Shown piece by piece: positions 21,927-33,350 of a stretch of DNA of 64,000 nt. This DNA comes from Hygrophila difformis. Its lineage: Eukaryota; Streptophyta; Magnoliopsida; Lamiales; Acanthaceae. The stretch spans positions 1,178,001 through 1,242,000 of the forward strand of contig JAOANR010000001.1 in NCBI GenBank assembly GCA_030278955.1. The letters are read 5' to 3'. How positions within the stretch are numbered: position 1 is the stretch's first letter; every line of letters begins with the position of its first letter. The notes under the pieces were generated by a model that saw only the letters and a list, made by a program, of their open reading frames with translations, was not told the origin of the DNA and did no database searches. Made by a program: the position numbers and the translations under genes.

Positions 21927-24728
21927 TGTCATACCATCAATTTTTCGTGCACTTTTGTAAATTTTGAACTACGTTATGGCTTGATCCCTTTACCGGGTAC
22001 GTAGGCAGCTTAGAAGTTTTAATTCTAAGTTCAGTCACACAATAACAAAACAAACAAAACAAAAGGCACGAGAAAAGCCGAAACACAACTTCGAGGACGA
22101 AGTTGATTCTTAAGGAGGGTAGACTGTAATACCCGAGAATTTTCCAACATAAAATAAAACAATAATTAAATAAATAAATAATAAATAAAATAAATACCAT
22201 AAATAAATAAATGAGTCCAGCAAATAAAGAAATAAATAAAGATAAGGAAATGAGAAAATGAGATTTAACTTAAAAGGGAATTAAAGGAATTTAATTAAAT
22301 AAAAAGAATTATTAAAGGTAAATAAATTGTACACCAAAACCCGACACTAATGAACTCGAGGATTCGAGTCCAAAACATCCAATTAGACCCGAGTAAAAAT
22401 GTAGAGAGAAAGTAGAAACCCGAAGATACCCCGGGAATCGGAATTCGGGAGCATAGAGGGATAGAAACCCGAAAGAGAGGCGGAAAAGCACGACGGATCG
22501 CACGACCCGCCCGGACCGAATTCCAGGCGAGTGTCGCGCGGTGGCCGCGCGGTCAAAGGAGGAAGAGCGCGCCACGACCGCGCCACACGACAGATTCGCC
22601 CGTTGCGTGAATCTCTCGCCCGAACGCGGATTTTTCGACTTTCGGTTGAACATCTCTCGACCCAAGACCCTTAGGTCAGATGTTGGACGCCCTAGGGCTT
22701 GGGAAATCTATAAATAAACCCCTTGGGAGCCCCGAACGAGTTTACAAAACCCTACGACCTTCTACCCATTCGAAACCCTAAATCCGGAGTCGTCGGAGGC
22801 ACGAAATCAAAGGCGAGACCTGTTGGATGAAATTTCTACAGACCTCCATAGTCGTGGTAAGTCTCGATCCAATCTTTGTTCCATAAACGATTCGAAAACG
22901 AATCCTAATCATCTTCTTTTTCTTTCTACACCCCGTATTGGATCTAGATCGTAGAACCCGACGAACGGAGAGGAGAAACGGTGGACGGAAAGTCACGCCT
23001 TCGAATAGATGGTCCCGGACGTTCATAAACTTTGTAAGTTAACTCTTACATGGTTTTGGGATGAATTAAAACATTCAAACTAAAAGATTATCAAGGAATC
23101 GAAAATCTGTCAATCTAAACTTTCTACCGACGCAACAGATTTGATGAATTTTTCCGAACCTTAAAACTAACTCAAACGGAAAAACTTAAAACATGAAAAA
23201 CGTTCCTAAGACTTAGATCTACCTACTGTAAAGTTTTGAGAATTTTTAGAGATGATTTGATATGCGAAAACCCATCGAAACCGAGCTGTTTGAATCTAGA
23301 TCTTGAAATCTTGGACAGAACTTAGGAATGATCTTGATCACGTTTTTGACATAGGATCTAGACTGTTTTAGATCTTTGGCCGAACATGAAAGTCGTAGAT
23401 AATTGTCTTAAGATGATCTCTGTCAAATTTCATTAAATTTGGAGTTGAATTGCTATGGTAGAATTCGAAATCTTTAAACTGTGACACATTAAACTCGGAC
23501 AGAACTGTTCTCATGCGAAAATTGGTGATTTTGACCTACTTAGGTATCTCAGATTGAAAAAGTTAAAACACGAAAGTTGTAGATCTTGACGTTTCGGAGT
23601 CAGATATGAAATTTTGGAATTAAATCTGATTTTAGACGAATTTTAGAGTAAACTGTGGTTTACCGGAAACGAAATCTTGAAATCTTGTTGAAACATGGAG
23701 TTAACCTTTAGGGTTGAAATGAGTTGAGATATTATTTTTAAATGAATACAATTGAAATCAGATTTTAAAAACTAAATCCCCTTACAAACTTGATAAATTA
23801 AAATTAGGGGTGAGTGCTCTGCAGGGTGCCCCCTAACTGCTTCACTTCGTGCCGTAATGGACGATGGTGACCCCGCGCGCTAAACTTGAAATGTGATATT
23901 GCCAAAACGGCGAAATATAGAGCCTACACTCTCATGAATATCCGTATGGGTTTCCCGAGGCTCCGGAGTGGTACTGGGTATGGCTGATATGGTTGCGGCC
24001 GCCGGGCTACCGGCTAAACTTGTTGACATCGCGATGCTATCGTGAAACTTTGAAATACCAAATCGGGGATGTAATGGGGATTTTAAATTAAATTAAATTA
24101 GATTAAATTATGTTGTTGTCCAATTAAATTATTTAAATGCTTTATTTAAATTATGGCTTTTATCTTAAACCATGTGATATGTGTTATTAAATAGAGCCCT
24201 GAAATAAATTATGCTATTGGATAGTTGATTAGACTAAATTAAATATTATGTTATTATCATGCTCTTATTAAATTATTAAATTAATGGCTTTTAAACCCTA
24301 CGATCATGCATGTGTTAACTTACTCAGCAAATTTGCTGACCAAAACCATTTTTATCCCTTTTCTTACAGAATATGTGGAATGAGCATGTGTGAGCACGAA
24401 TCATGCATGGGATTTTGGGAACTTTATTTTGATTTTAAATTCGTACTTTAGACTATATTATGAACAGGCCTGTTTAACCCGTGTTTTGGCCATGTCGGCC
24501 CTTTTTATATTTTCCGCTGCGATACTGTACTAAACCAATTATTTCCGCTGCGCTATACTATTATTATTTTCAATTATATTGTATGGGCTATCTTGAATGA
24601 TTTAAATACTTTTAAACACTGCAATACCTAGCCTTGCATCTCTTTAGTAAGCTCGGAGAAACCGTGTCTTACTAGGGAGATGTGGCGGTGACATCCCGAC
24701 CTGGGTGATCAAAAACCGGGGTGTTACA
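21927..24728 (+). mobile_element. E4: chromovirus LTR insertion with an extended left end, nested in E2
   Basis: The insertion is bounded by the exact 5-bp duplication TCAAC (21922-21926, 24729-24733). Its left end is TGTCATACC, 198 bp upstream of the usual LTR start (TGTAATACCCGAG at 22125). The extra 198 bp are the chromovirus 3' noncoding end, including the conserved hairpin and polypurine tract (22087-22124). The right end is the normal GGGGTGTTACA. TGTCATACC aligns with the TGTAATACG that follows the first purine tract in E3. The insertion therefore looks like a solo LTR whose left border was set by the upstream purine tract. Confidence 0.85.
22125..24728 (+). repeat. LTR portion of E4
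   Basis: A 2,604-bp LTR of the same family as 1102-3671, with TATA box at 22709-22716, a mutated GC palindrome doublet near 22534, and GCGGCCGC near 23995. It lacks the B-box minisatellite, so it is closer to the E1/E6 type than to E3. Confidence 0.9.
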
Positions 24729-26081
24729 TCAACCTTGCTTTCTATTGTGAGATAGAAATCGCTTGTTTATTTCGCAGGCGGCCATTAGTTTCGGTCAAAT
24801 CAAGGATATCCATCGAACGACTGCAATAATGTCGCACATAGTATACTCGACTCCGGAAACTTGAAAGAACGATTCGTAATATTATCGGGATCGGAACAAC
24901 AAGATGGCGGTAAATAATCGGAATTGAATTAAGACAGAATGCGGTCCAACATAATTCTAAGGATTGAGTATCTGCGGTAGCAGTGGCGAGCAATGGATAC
25001 TACACCTCAATATGAGAAGAAATCTAGGAACATTATTAAAACAAGAAGCAAAAATGGTGTAATAATATGATACTTGAAGGGACATATACTAAAGTTCATA
25101 TTGGCAGACAAAAGATAGAGGAATTCATTACAGTTCCAATGTCCCAATTGGGAACCTACATGATTGGGACAACTACTATACGACATGACGTATTGGAACT
25201 GAGAAATTAAGGTCGAAAATATGATTCAATCTTGGGAAGTATTTTGTATCATGGAAAAAAAAGCTTAAGAGAAGTCGTAGATTGAGCTCGAAACTCACGA
25301 ACTACAAACGTATAGCAACCTTATTGAAGGACTATTTACCTAATAAGATCGGTTAAACAAAGCATAAGATGTGGATTAAAAAGGAACATGTTGAGACAAT
25401 ATACCGATGACGGATGAGAGGTGATGAATCTTTATGAAATTTCAAGTTCAATTCCCGTGTAATTAGGAAGGTCTTCATAACTGTCGTGATTCTCTTATGC
25501 GCACAGAGAGCATCTTGATGATGTTTATAGTCAACAGATAACTCATCAAAGACAGGAGGAAAGAAGATCACCCACGTATGATCTTCTCACCAGCACCAAC
25601 AATATGACGTTGTGCCTGAATCAACAAAATATAAGTGCAGAATTATGTGTGGAAAGAGTAATTTCTAGGGACGAGTACGGTTGAATCACTGGCTCGTCAA
25701 ATGAAAGCGAGAGTTGGGGAAATTTCTCAAGAACGGGTTGATAGAAACTCCAGATCTGTACAAATGATATACTGACATGAAGAAATAGGGTATGGAATGG
25801 GAGTAATGTTTCCATTCATAAGTTCGGTTGGGAAGTAAAGAAAATCTGGAATCGGGTCCATCTATTCGATAGATTCGCTCTACGCAAGAGCGAATATGAT
25901 AGGTCCTACATAATTCAAAGGAAGAGTAGTGCATAGAACAAGGCAAAATCACGGAGTGTAATGAGATGAATGTGGCAAGAGCCGCAAGTAATGAAAGGGT
26001 ACAATGATAACGAATGACGATGACCTCCTTAGTTCATATCCTCGAGTCATTCGAGGACGAATGATCCTAAGGGGGAGGGAT
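24729..26081 (+). other. E2 internal segment 3 with 3' hairpin and polypurine tract
   Basis: About 1.3 kb without recognisable coding sequence. Near the right LTR a hairpin with arms CATTCG and CGAATG around AGGA (26049-26064) is followed by the purine tract CTAAGGGGGAGGGA (26067-26080). These are the normal 3' signals for plus-strand priming. Confidence 0.78.
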
Positions 26082-28425
26082 TGTAACATCCCGGATAATT
26101 GATTATTTATATTGATTATCATTGAGTTAAATAAGTGCTTAAATTTAATTTTATGGACTTAAATTTAAATTGGTGAGCCCACATTGATCAAGAGGACAAT
26201 AGCATTATAGCAAGCTTTAGTATAATTTTTGAAAGAGTACAAGCTTGGGCCATTAACTAGCTTTAGTATAATTTTTGAGTTCAATAAGAGTTTAGCCCAT
26301 TGGGCCGACCCGAACTCGGCCCGGCCCGGCAACCCCTTTAACTAGTGTTGGGGTCAACTTTGGTCTTCATTATTCTCTACCTATTTCCTCTCTCCACCGT
26401 CCCCCCCCCCTCAATTTCATTTCATAAAAACACCACCCCACAACCGTGTGTTTCAAGAGGGAGAGCAAGGAAATGGGTTTTGAAGCAGAATTGAATCAAG
26501 ACTTGGGAATTTGAAGAATTTAAGAGTAAGAGTAGTATGGTAAGTCAATTCTTCCTCTACTTTAACCAATTGAGAGTGAAGAACCATGGATAGGGATTTA
26601 ATTTTGGGTTTAAATGAATTGTAGGAATTAATCTTTGGGAATTTGAATTTGGCTAAATTCATGGTTTTTGGACTACATGCAAGAAGATGGGTGAGTAAGT
26701 TTATTTAATATTTGAGTTGATTGTAAGTTGGAAGTATGAAATTGGTAGGGGAGTATGAATTGAGGAGGAAGAAAGGATTTTTAGTTAACTCTTGTCAAAT
26801 TTCTTGATTGTGTTGTAGTTGATGGAAGTGGAAGAGTAGAGGCTTGAAAAGGAAGAAGATTGGGAGCTTAGAACTTTAATAAATAAGGCAAGGGATAGGA
26901 TAATGCTTGAATTGAATAATGGTAGCAAGATGGGAAATTGAATTGTATTTCTGGACAATCAGCCTAGGCGTATTTTGACGCCAGGGAGCCATTTTTGGCG
27001 TCAACAAGCTTAGTTGACGCCAAGCAGGGGAGTTTTTCCTCCTTCAGTCCTGGCGTCAACTGACGCCAGGAGGCTCTTCTTGGCGTCGGCAGCCGCAAGG
27101 CAGCCTTGCGGCTGCCGACGCCAGCTGTTGAAGATTCCCATTTTTCAGGGTTGGCGTTTATCTACGCCAGACATCTTGTTTTGGCGTAGTTAGCCTTGTC
27201 TACACCAGAAATTCAAATTTCATATTTTTGTGACTTCTTACTATTATATCTTCCTTGATATATGGTTATTGATGTGGGAGTATCTTGGAACTTACGAGAT
27301 ACGAACCTAGACAAATTCATAAGTTCATCTTATGTGATTATGCGTTAAAATTGGGATTATATTGTGGTTGCCGTTATGCGAGGCTTGGCAAACCTCAGTC
27401 GTATATATATGGATATGTTGAGTTTATTCTATGTGCTTGATTGGGATTTACTCCCTTGACTGGAATTGACCCGTAGGGATATTCAGCTGATATCGCGGGT
27501 CTGTGTGTTGTGCGTGTGGCACGATGCGGCAATTGGGGAGTGAACCCTTTGCCATGACCCGCTAGACGCCGCTCTGGTCAGTGACGACTATCCGGCTCCC
27601 TCACCAGTGTTATTGGCCCTGCGTAGGCTGTTCGTCCGCGGCGGGGGCGACCTTGACGGGCAGTTCATTGTGATGGGAGAGGGTGGTGTCCTCTCGCCAA
27701 TCATGACTGTCGACCATGGTTATTAGGAAACGCGTTAGACATGACTATCTGCTGCATTTAGGATAGATAGACACCTAGGTCATATCATCCATTTCATCAT
27801 GTCATAACATATATTTGATTGCAGTGGTTGAAGCACCGGTATGGGACGGTGTGATGGTTTGCATTCTCTTACTCATTTATTTAATTATCTTGTTAATGTT
27901 GATTTTATTATGTGGTTGATGTATCCCCATCCCCCATTATTCTTTCCCTTGCTCAGTACCCGTACTGACCCCTGCTATTTTCTTTCATAGATACTTCTGA
28001 GGATGACGCGGTGCATTGGGCATATTGAGGGGTTGGGGATGAGCGAACATGTTTTATTCCCTTAAATGGTTTTTCTCACTTAGTTAATGGACATATTATG
28101 TGCTTTTATAGTTAATTATTCTGCCTTGAGTTTTAATATAATTAGAAAGGCCTGTGAGCCGTAGTAGTTCAAGACTTCGATCTATTACTGAGTTAATATG
28201 TTAACTGATAATTATGAGATTGATAGCAGGGCCGGATGCCCGGATATGTTGTTAAGTTGGTATATATATATAATTACTATAATTAATGTGTGGTGGGATT
28301 TTTCTGATTCTTCAGGTACTCAGCTTCGTGTTACAGACCCTAAGTTGACTGGCCAACAGCTTAGGTGATGTAGCACGGCAGTGACGTCACGGAAATTTTT
28401 GGTTTTAAATTTTCGGGACGTTACA
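26082..28425 (+). repeat. E2 3' LTR
   Basis: A 2,344-bp LTR, nearly identical to 9537-11864. It differs by a short duplication near 26215-26275 (GCTTTAGTATAATTTTTGA repeated) and by a longer perfect hairpin at 27081-27123 where the left LTR has a shorter sequence. It ends TTTTCGGGACGTTACA, followed by the target copy CGAAT. Confidence 0.94.
27081..27123. repeat. Perfect 20-bp-arm hairpin in the E2 3' LTR
   Basis: TGGCGTCGGCAGCCGCAAGG is followed by CAG and then by its exact reverse complement. The left LTR at 10538-10568 keeps only TGGCGTCAGCAGCCTTGCCGA and lacks the inner part of the stem. Confidence 0.93.
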
Positions 28426-28840
28426 CGAATAGGGGAAACCTCGCGCAGCCACCGCGCGGTCTCCGCCTGGACTTCGGTCCGGGCGGGTCGTGCGATCCGT
28501 CGGGCATTTCCTCCTATCTTTCGGACTTCTATCCCTCTATGTACTCGGATTCGAATTTTCGGGATATTTTTGGGCTCCTATTTCCTGTCTTTACTCGGCT
28601 CTAGATTTAATATTGGCCTCGAATTCTCGAGTCCATTAGTGTCGGGTTCCCTTGTACAATTTATTTGATTAATTTATATTTGACTTTACGGGTATTGGAA
28701 ATTTAATTCCTTCTTAAACTAAGTTCCATTTCTCATTTCCTTAACTATGTATTATGTTTATTTATTTATTATATTTATTTATTGTTATTGTTTTATTTAT
28801 TGTTTATTTATTTTATGTTGCAAAATTCTCGGGTATTACA
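28426..28840 (-). repeat. E1 5' LTR, first 415 bp
   Basis: On the minus strand this starts TGTAATACCCGAGAATTTTGC at 28840, with TTTA-rich U3 and a GC palindrome, and it joins 9536 once E2 is excised. Bases 28841-28845 (GATTG) should be one copy of the E1 target duplication; the other copy is beyond base 1. Confidence 0.93.
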
Positions 28841-29942
28841 GATTGAGTTTGAACCAAGTGCTGCAACTGGAAGAAGAAACCTTTTTGTGACCACTATTCC
28901 TGCATCTGGATTTGTGTTTGTGAGTAAATGCAGTACACATATCATCCAAGATAGCATGATTCCACCTATAGCCATGATCACAGACACCAAACACATTATC
29001 CATAAGTAGTTTCTATTAAAAATTAAGCAAGTTCATCCTAAGTGAGGAACACTCTGCCATTAGTGTATACAAACAGTAACCATTTCAAGTGAGACGCGGG
29101 GTCATATAAGAAGAAGCTCAATGGTAACATAAGAAATATACACAACAAACTTATTTGACTAAGATTAGAACATGGCCATGCCTGTGCTGCATTAAAATCC
29201 ACAATTGTAATAACATATTCCATCCATAAAGTAAAATGAAAACTGTATGATGAACAATGAGATCACATAAAGAATGCTGCAAGTAGGATGGTGTTCCACT
29301 TTTATAGTATATCATAGAAAAGCATAATGTAGGCAATGTGACTTTATTGTCTTCCTTGCATAGATAACAGCTAAGCGCTACACCTATTAAAACTAACTCG
29401 GCACATGCTTAAACTCACCCAATAAATTGTTCAAATAAGTTTATCAGTGTTCGACCTCATGTATCAACATCACAACACAGAGAGAAGCAATAAGGTAGTA
29501 AAGCACAAACTTCTTCTAGGATATGCAAGCAACAGCAACAATTCTGTATCCATCGTTCTGGTAAAACAAACCTTATCGGGACTGTGTATCAATAGTCTTC
29601 TGCCTCATTATATCCTCATTTTGTAAAAGGAAACATTCAAAACACATTCTATAAGTTGTCATTAATATGCCAATGAAGAATATAGGTGAAAATTTGATTT
29701 ATGTAACATACGCAGCATATAATAGAAATAACTTTGCGTATTTCATCGTAAAGTGTTTGAAAGGGGGTCGTCACATCTTCTAGAGTTGTTATACAATCTG
29801 TTCTGAACGGCCATTCCATCTTCCAATGGTGACAATTTTTTTTAAGATAACAATAATAAAAATACATATATGTGCATAACATTCTGAAATGAATGCAGAT
29901 AGATAAGCCACCTCAACATACTCACGGAAGGACAAAATTTAC
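28841..29942 (-). other. Host-like sequence flanking E1, probably intron of the ALG2-like fragment
   Basis: This AT-rich single-copy-looking DNA lies between the E1 LTR and the last recognisable ALG2 exon. The donor GTAAAT of that exon opens into it. Both strands are open at 28845-29005, but I recognise neither translation. No further ALG2 exon (the next would begin near the GYD-RLKENVEYLEEL region) is visible, so the remaining exons, if any, lie beyond E1. Confidence 0.5.
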
Positions 29943-30094
29943 CTGCAATAATCAAGGAAAGCTCATTTTGATCGTCACCTTCAAGGAAGTCTTTTCGCCT
30001 GTTATAGAGCTTAGTATAGAGCTTAGCAAAGGCAGATATAGCTAATTTTATATTATTTTTCCTCTCAAAACGATTGATTTAAAGAAAATTCAAC
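29943..30094 (-). pseudogene. ALG2: ALG2-like mannosyltransferase, downstream exon with nonsense codon
   Basis: Minus-strand exon with acceptor TTTCAG before 30094 and donor GTAAAT after 29943. Translation gives KLNFL-stop-INRFERKNNIKLAISAFAKLY, continuing to LSLIIAG. This corresponds to the ALG2 segment around the INRFERKKN motif of the GT-B fold glycosyltransferase that adds mannoses to the lipid-linked oligosaccharide at the ER. The TAA at 30079-30081 replaces a Ser codon (TCA). A 12-bp tandem duplication (AAGCTCTATACT, AAGCTCTATAAC) expands the exon. The splice phase joins correctly to the exon at 30246-30393. With a stop in a conserved motif, and upstream exons missing beyond 30660, this is a decayed gene or fragment. 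Confidence 0.82.
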
Positions 30095-30245
30095 CTGAAA
30101 GTAATAAAGGAAAATATTAGATAGACCAGACAATAAGGTTATGATTTCACAGATGCTCAGTTTAGTTTTGGAATAGCTGCATATGATATGCCATAATGGT
30201 ATGATAATTTCACAATTTAACATATACCAGAATCATTTGTATTAC

Positions 30246-30393
30246 TTAGTGGCATTAGGTTTATCAAACTGATCCACATTGACAGCTGGGTAGAGCACAA
30301 CTGGTCTAATTCCTCGAGAATTTAAATGCTTGAAAGTCCTGGCAAATGTAGATGCAGTAAATTTGCTATTTACAATAATCAAATTGGCCATAC
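30246..30393 (-). pseudogene. ALG2: ALG2-like mannosyltransferase, upstream exon
   Basis: Minus-strand exon with acceptor TTATGCAG before 30393 and donor GTAATA after 30246. It encodes MANLIIVNSKFTASTFARTF and then GIRPVVLYPAVNVDQFDKPN. This is the conserved ALG2 core after the TTGMAD region, recognisable against known plant ALG2 (alpha-1,3/1,6-mannosyltransferase of N-glycan precursor assembly). The exon itself is open and its end phase (two bases of the Lys codon) fits the next exon. Exons encoding the N-terminal half are not found upstream; Athila-derived repeats begin at 30660. I infer a truncated gene copy disrupted by retrotransposons on both sides. Confidence 0.88.
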
Positions 30394-30659
30394 CTGCATA
30401 AGATCAGGCAGTCCAACAATGAATCAATACTATTACATGGTACATAAGAAAAGTAAACCTGTGTGAGTATAGGATATGAAGGAAGGATAGAGGAACAACA
30501 CACAAAGAGCCACATATATACACCGCAGATATGCACAGACATCATGCAGCCTATAAAAAATATGCCGAGGAAGAAATGCGCCATATACGGAAACTGGAAA
30601 GACACCTGCACATTTAAGAGTTCTTTATTTGCAAATTTGATAACATGTGCATAACCACA
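30394..30659 (-). other. Remnant of ALG2-like intron
   Basis: The stretch between the ALG2-like exon and the Athila-derived units contains no recognisable exon. The open frame on the minus strand (30366-30611) is hydrophobic and Cys-rich but shows no ALG2 similarity. Confidence 0.4.
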
Positions 30660-31142
30660 TGAAACTTTTCACAATTTCCTACACGAGTATTTTCTAAAAT
30701 ATCCCAAGTTAAATTTATTAAAGGAAAAAGAGTTATGATTCGTGGGGAAGGGGTTTAAGGATATATTTCACTTTTTATTACTCATGTGGGGTACTCTGAT
30801 TTCAAACGGCGCTGCAACCTCCCCGGCAACGGCGTCATGAAACTTTTGACAATTTCCTACACGAGTATTTTCTAAAATATCCCAAGTTAAATTTATTAAA
30901 GGAAAAAGAGTTATGATTCGTGGGGAAGGGGTTTAAGGATATATTTCACATTTTTATTACTCATGTGGGGTACTCTGATTTCAAACGGCGCTGCATCCTC
31001 CCCGGCATGAAACTTTTGACAACTTTCATGGTGCAGCCGGGATAGATAGTTCAATCTTAACCTTCAGTCTGTCACACTGAAGGTCCCCGGCAATTGGCAT
31101 CATGAAACTTATCATAGTTTCATGTCATGAAGATCATTGCCA
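30660..31142 (-). repeat. Tandem Athila-derived units carrying the primer site in reverse
   Basis: Two near-identical units (30660-30837 and 30838-31007) and a shorter divergent one (31008-31102) each begin TGAAACTTTT. They end in the reverse complement of an Asp-tRNA primer site (CCCCGGCAACGGCGTCA and decayed forms). On the minus strand each reads primer site, about 25 bases matching the true Athila leader at 33834, then an LTR-end-like tail finishing AAAAGTTTCA. They look like repeated LTR-end/primer-site junctions. Confidence 0.75.
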
Positions 31143-33350
31143 TGAAACTTTTATCACATTCCCACTATATAAGTATTTTCTGAAAAATCATAATCCTGGT
31201 TTTCAATTTTATTTAGTGAAACCAATTTATGAAGATGGAGTTGGGATTAGGGATATATTATAGGTTGTCACGTTTTTATTACTCGTGTTAAGAAACTGTG
31301 CCCCCGAAAGCGCACGGTGTCAAAAATTGCAGTAATTTATAGTAAGACCGGATCATTCACTGGAGGATGTGCGATAGAAGCAGGGCCCACGTCGTTTACT
31401 AAGATTTTCCACTCGGTTACTCGATTCAAGTTTTGCAATGGTTTCTAACAACTACTTGACAGTAATTTAAAATAGATTATGAAAGCAGTAAAATTATTCT
31501 ACAAAGCATGGTAAATTTAATCTAAAAAGCAATTAAATTTATTCTAAGAAAGCGATAAGAATTATGCTAGGAAAGCAGGTAAAATTATTCTACGAAAGCG
31601 AATTAAAATGTGACAGAATGGACAAGGAGAAAATAATAAAGATTGGACAAGATTCAGATGAAACACAATTTAACTTCCATTTTAATACACAGATCTTTGT
31701 TTGGGATAATTCATCAGTCAGCTAACTCTCATGCTTTCTGCACTATGTTTCCTTTAACAGACATGTACTTACAGTGAGAATTTACATGCTCTTAAGACCT
31801 CAATTTCTAAGATACCACAGATTAATAACTCCCCTTGCAATGCCTTGCAAGAGTATGTTAGTCATATGTAGTGGACAAGCAACACCTAACATATCATTAG
31901 TTGGTATGCCAAGTACTCCTATCGTCCCCCTTGTCACACCCAAAGTCCAAATCTAACCCCGAACTAATCCATAACTCTTAAACCTTACAACCGGCAGCCA
32001 CATCTCTAATTCTTCCGAGTGATCTCTATGAAAGCATTTTAAAGGAAGCAGTAAAGAAAGCAGTAAAGAAAGCATTTAAAAACCTATCACTCGGAAGTCT
32101 TAAAAGATCAACACAATCCGTTAGTATAAAAGAGCCCCTAGTCTTGGTGACCAGATGCAGATTTAGAACTTCCCAAATATCAGTAAGCCACAGGGCTTAT
32201 AATATCCGGTTAATTATGAGATACAAACATGAGTGGAACAGACCTATGAAGATCTATTCCGAATGTACTCACTCGAGACTCAATTTTAGGCTTTGGTGGG
32301 AGAAGATAGCAGTTGAAAGAATACTCAACCCTACCTTAGAAATTAACCAAGGCCTATATGTTGTTCCTCTAATATTAATTATCACATCTTATCTGAATCC
32401 AAGTGGACTCTGATTCGATGCAACACTTAATACAAGATTTCCAACGCACAGCAATTTTGAGAAACAAATAGATATTTGAAAATCATTCCCTAAACAGGTA
32501 CTAAACTCTCAATTTAAAACACAGATCCTTTCAGTCTAGATGAGACCTAATCGTTGACTCTGCTTCTAAGTTCTCAAAATCAACCCCCAGTAGAAGATGA
32601 ATTAGTCATAACTGTGAAATTATCCCTTACCCAGATCCGGATTTTATAAAGTGATTTTTGTGGAAATTTATTGTGCAGCATCTGATTTAAATCAAGACTT
32701 CTATGTCCAAGGAGAAGGATCTCCAAAATATTATAGACCACAATAGCTACATAATAATATCATGCATACATGTATATGAGAAGTAAAATAAATTGCCCCA
32801 AAATATATGGTGGGGTTAGACAAAATTTGATACACAAAGATGGATTAGCCTGAGATAAGAAGAAGTTGGCTAAAGAGAATGCCAGAAATAATTGGGGTTA
32901 TCCGGATTGCAAACATCTGCTATCCGGTTCCCAAGTATTCCAGATGGAATGATGTTTAGACAGTGGAAAGCCTTAAATGACAGTTGCCGCCGTCATCTTA
33001 GACTTCACTATCTGTGAATCTGGATGAAAACTCACATGTTCTATTACTGCAGTAATTAATAGATGACATTGGCATATATCATCTATAATTAATACAACTC
33101 TAGATTCGGGTTTGAAATTAAGGTAAAGAAAAGAAAACTGTATCCGGATAGGAGTCAGCTGAGCAGCTATTATAATCCCGGATGGACGAACCGCCAAGGT
33201 TTCCACCGACCACTACCCGAACCATGCAAAATAACAACTAGTAATTAATACTCAAAATACGAGCTAGTTATCCGTGTGGGAATACCCGCCAACATTAGTC
33301 TGATATATTACTTGCTAGTTGTTCATACACACAATGAAAGAGAAAATAGA
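31143..33350. repeat. Athila LTR-derived block AB (copy 1)
   Basis: This block starts TGAAACTTTTATCACATTCC and is repeated at 46856-48990; its first 300 bp are also at 42524-42824. A conserved segment near 31300 contains GTGCCCCCGAAAGCGCAC and GATCATTCACTGGAGGATG. The wider unit to 33815 has 10-bp inverted ends (TGAAACTTTT and AAAAGTTTCA) with Asp-type primer sites outside both ends, so its orientation cannot be fixed from termini alone. By comparison with E7, where the block follows a minus-strand pol, I favour minus orientation. No gene is present. Confidence 0.7.

Larger units (their letters stand above)
9537..28425 (+). mobile_element. E2: non-coding Met-primed LTR retrotransposon (LARD-like), nested in the E1 5' LTR
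   Basis: Two direct LTRs (9537-11864 and 26082-28425) start TGTAACATCCCGGAT and end TTTTCGGGACGTTACA. The target duplications are TGAAT (9532-9536) and CGAAT (28426-28430), which differ by one C/T change compatible with CpG decay. A primer-like site follows the left LTR and a polypurine tract precedes the right LTR. After removing E3 and E4 the internal region is only about 3.6 kb, and I cannot recognise gag or pol in any frame. It is therefore a non-autonomous large derivative, presumably mobilised by a chromovirus. Rejoining the flanks restores a continuous E1 LTR, which proves the nesting order. Confidence 0.92.
1..28840 (-). mobile_element. E1: minus-strand chromovirus (Ty3/gypsy, probably Tekay/Del-like), 5' LTR to integrase, cut by window edge
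   Basis: Read on the minus strand the element runs 5' LTR (28840-28426 continued at 9536-7379), primer site, small upstream frame, gag, protease, reverse transcriptase, RNase H and integrase, and leaves the window at base 1. The LTR halves sum to about 2.57 kb once the target duplication of the nested E2 is removed, matching the 2,570-bp solo LTR at 1102-3671. Gene order PR-RT-RH-INT and the RT motifs place it in Ty3/gypsy. The Met-tRNA primer site and long LTR favour a Tekay/Del-like chromovirus, but the chromodomain would lie beyond base 1, so the clade is an inference. All coding parts are broken. It is inserted next to or inside an ALG2-like gene fragment. Confidence 0.9.

Noticed and set aside
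28808..28996. Hydrophobic 62-residue minus-strand frame beside E1
   Set aside because: No recognisable family, both strands open by chance, and the frame overlaps the E1 LTR edge.
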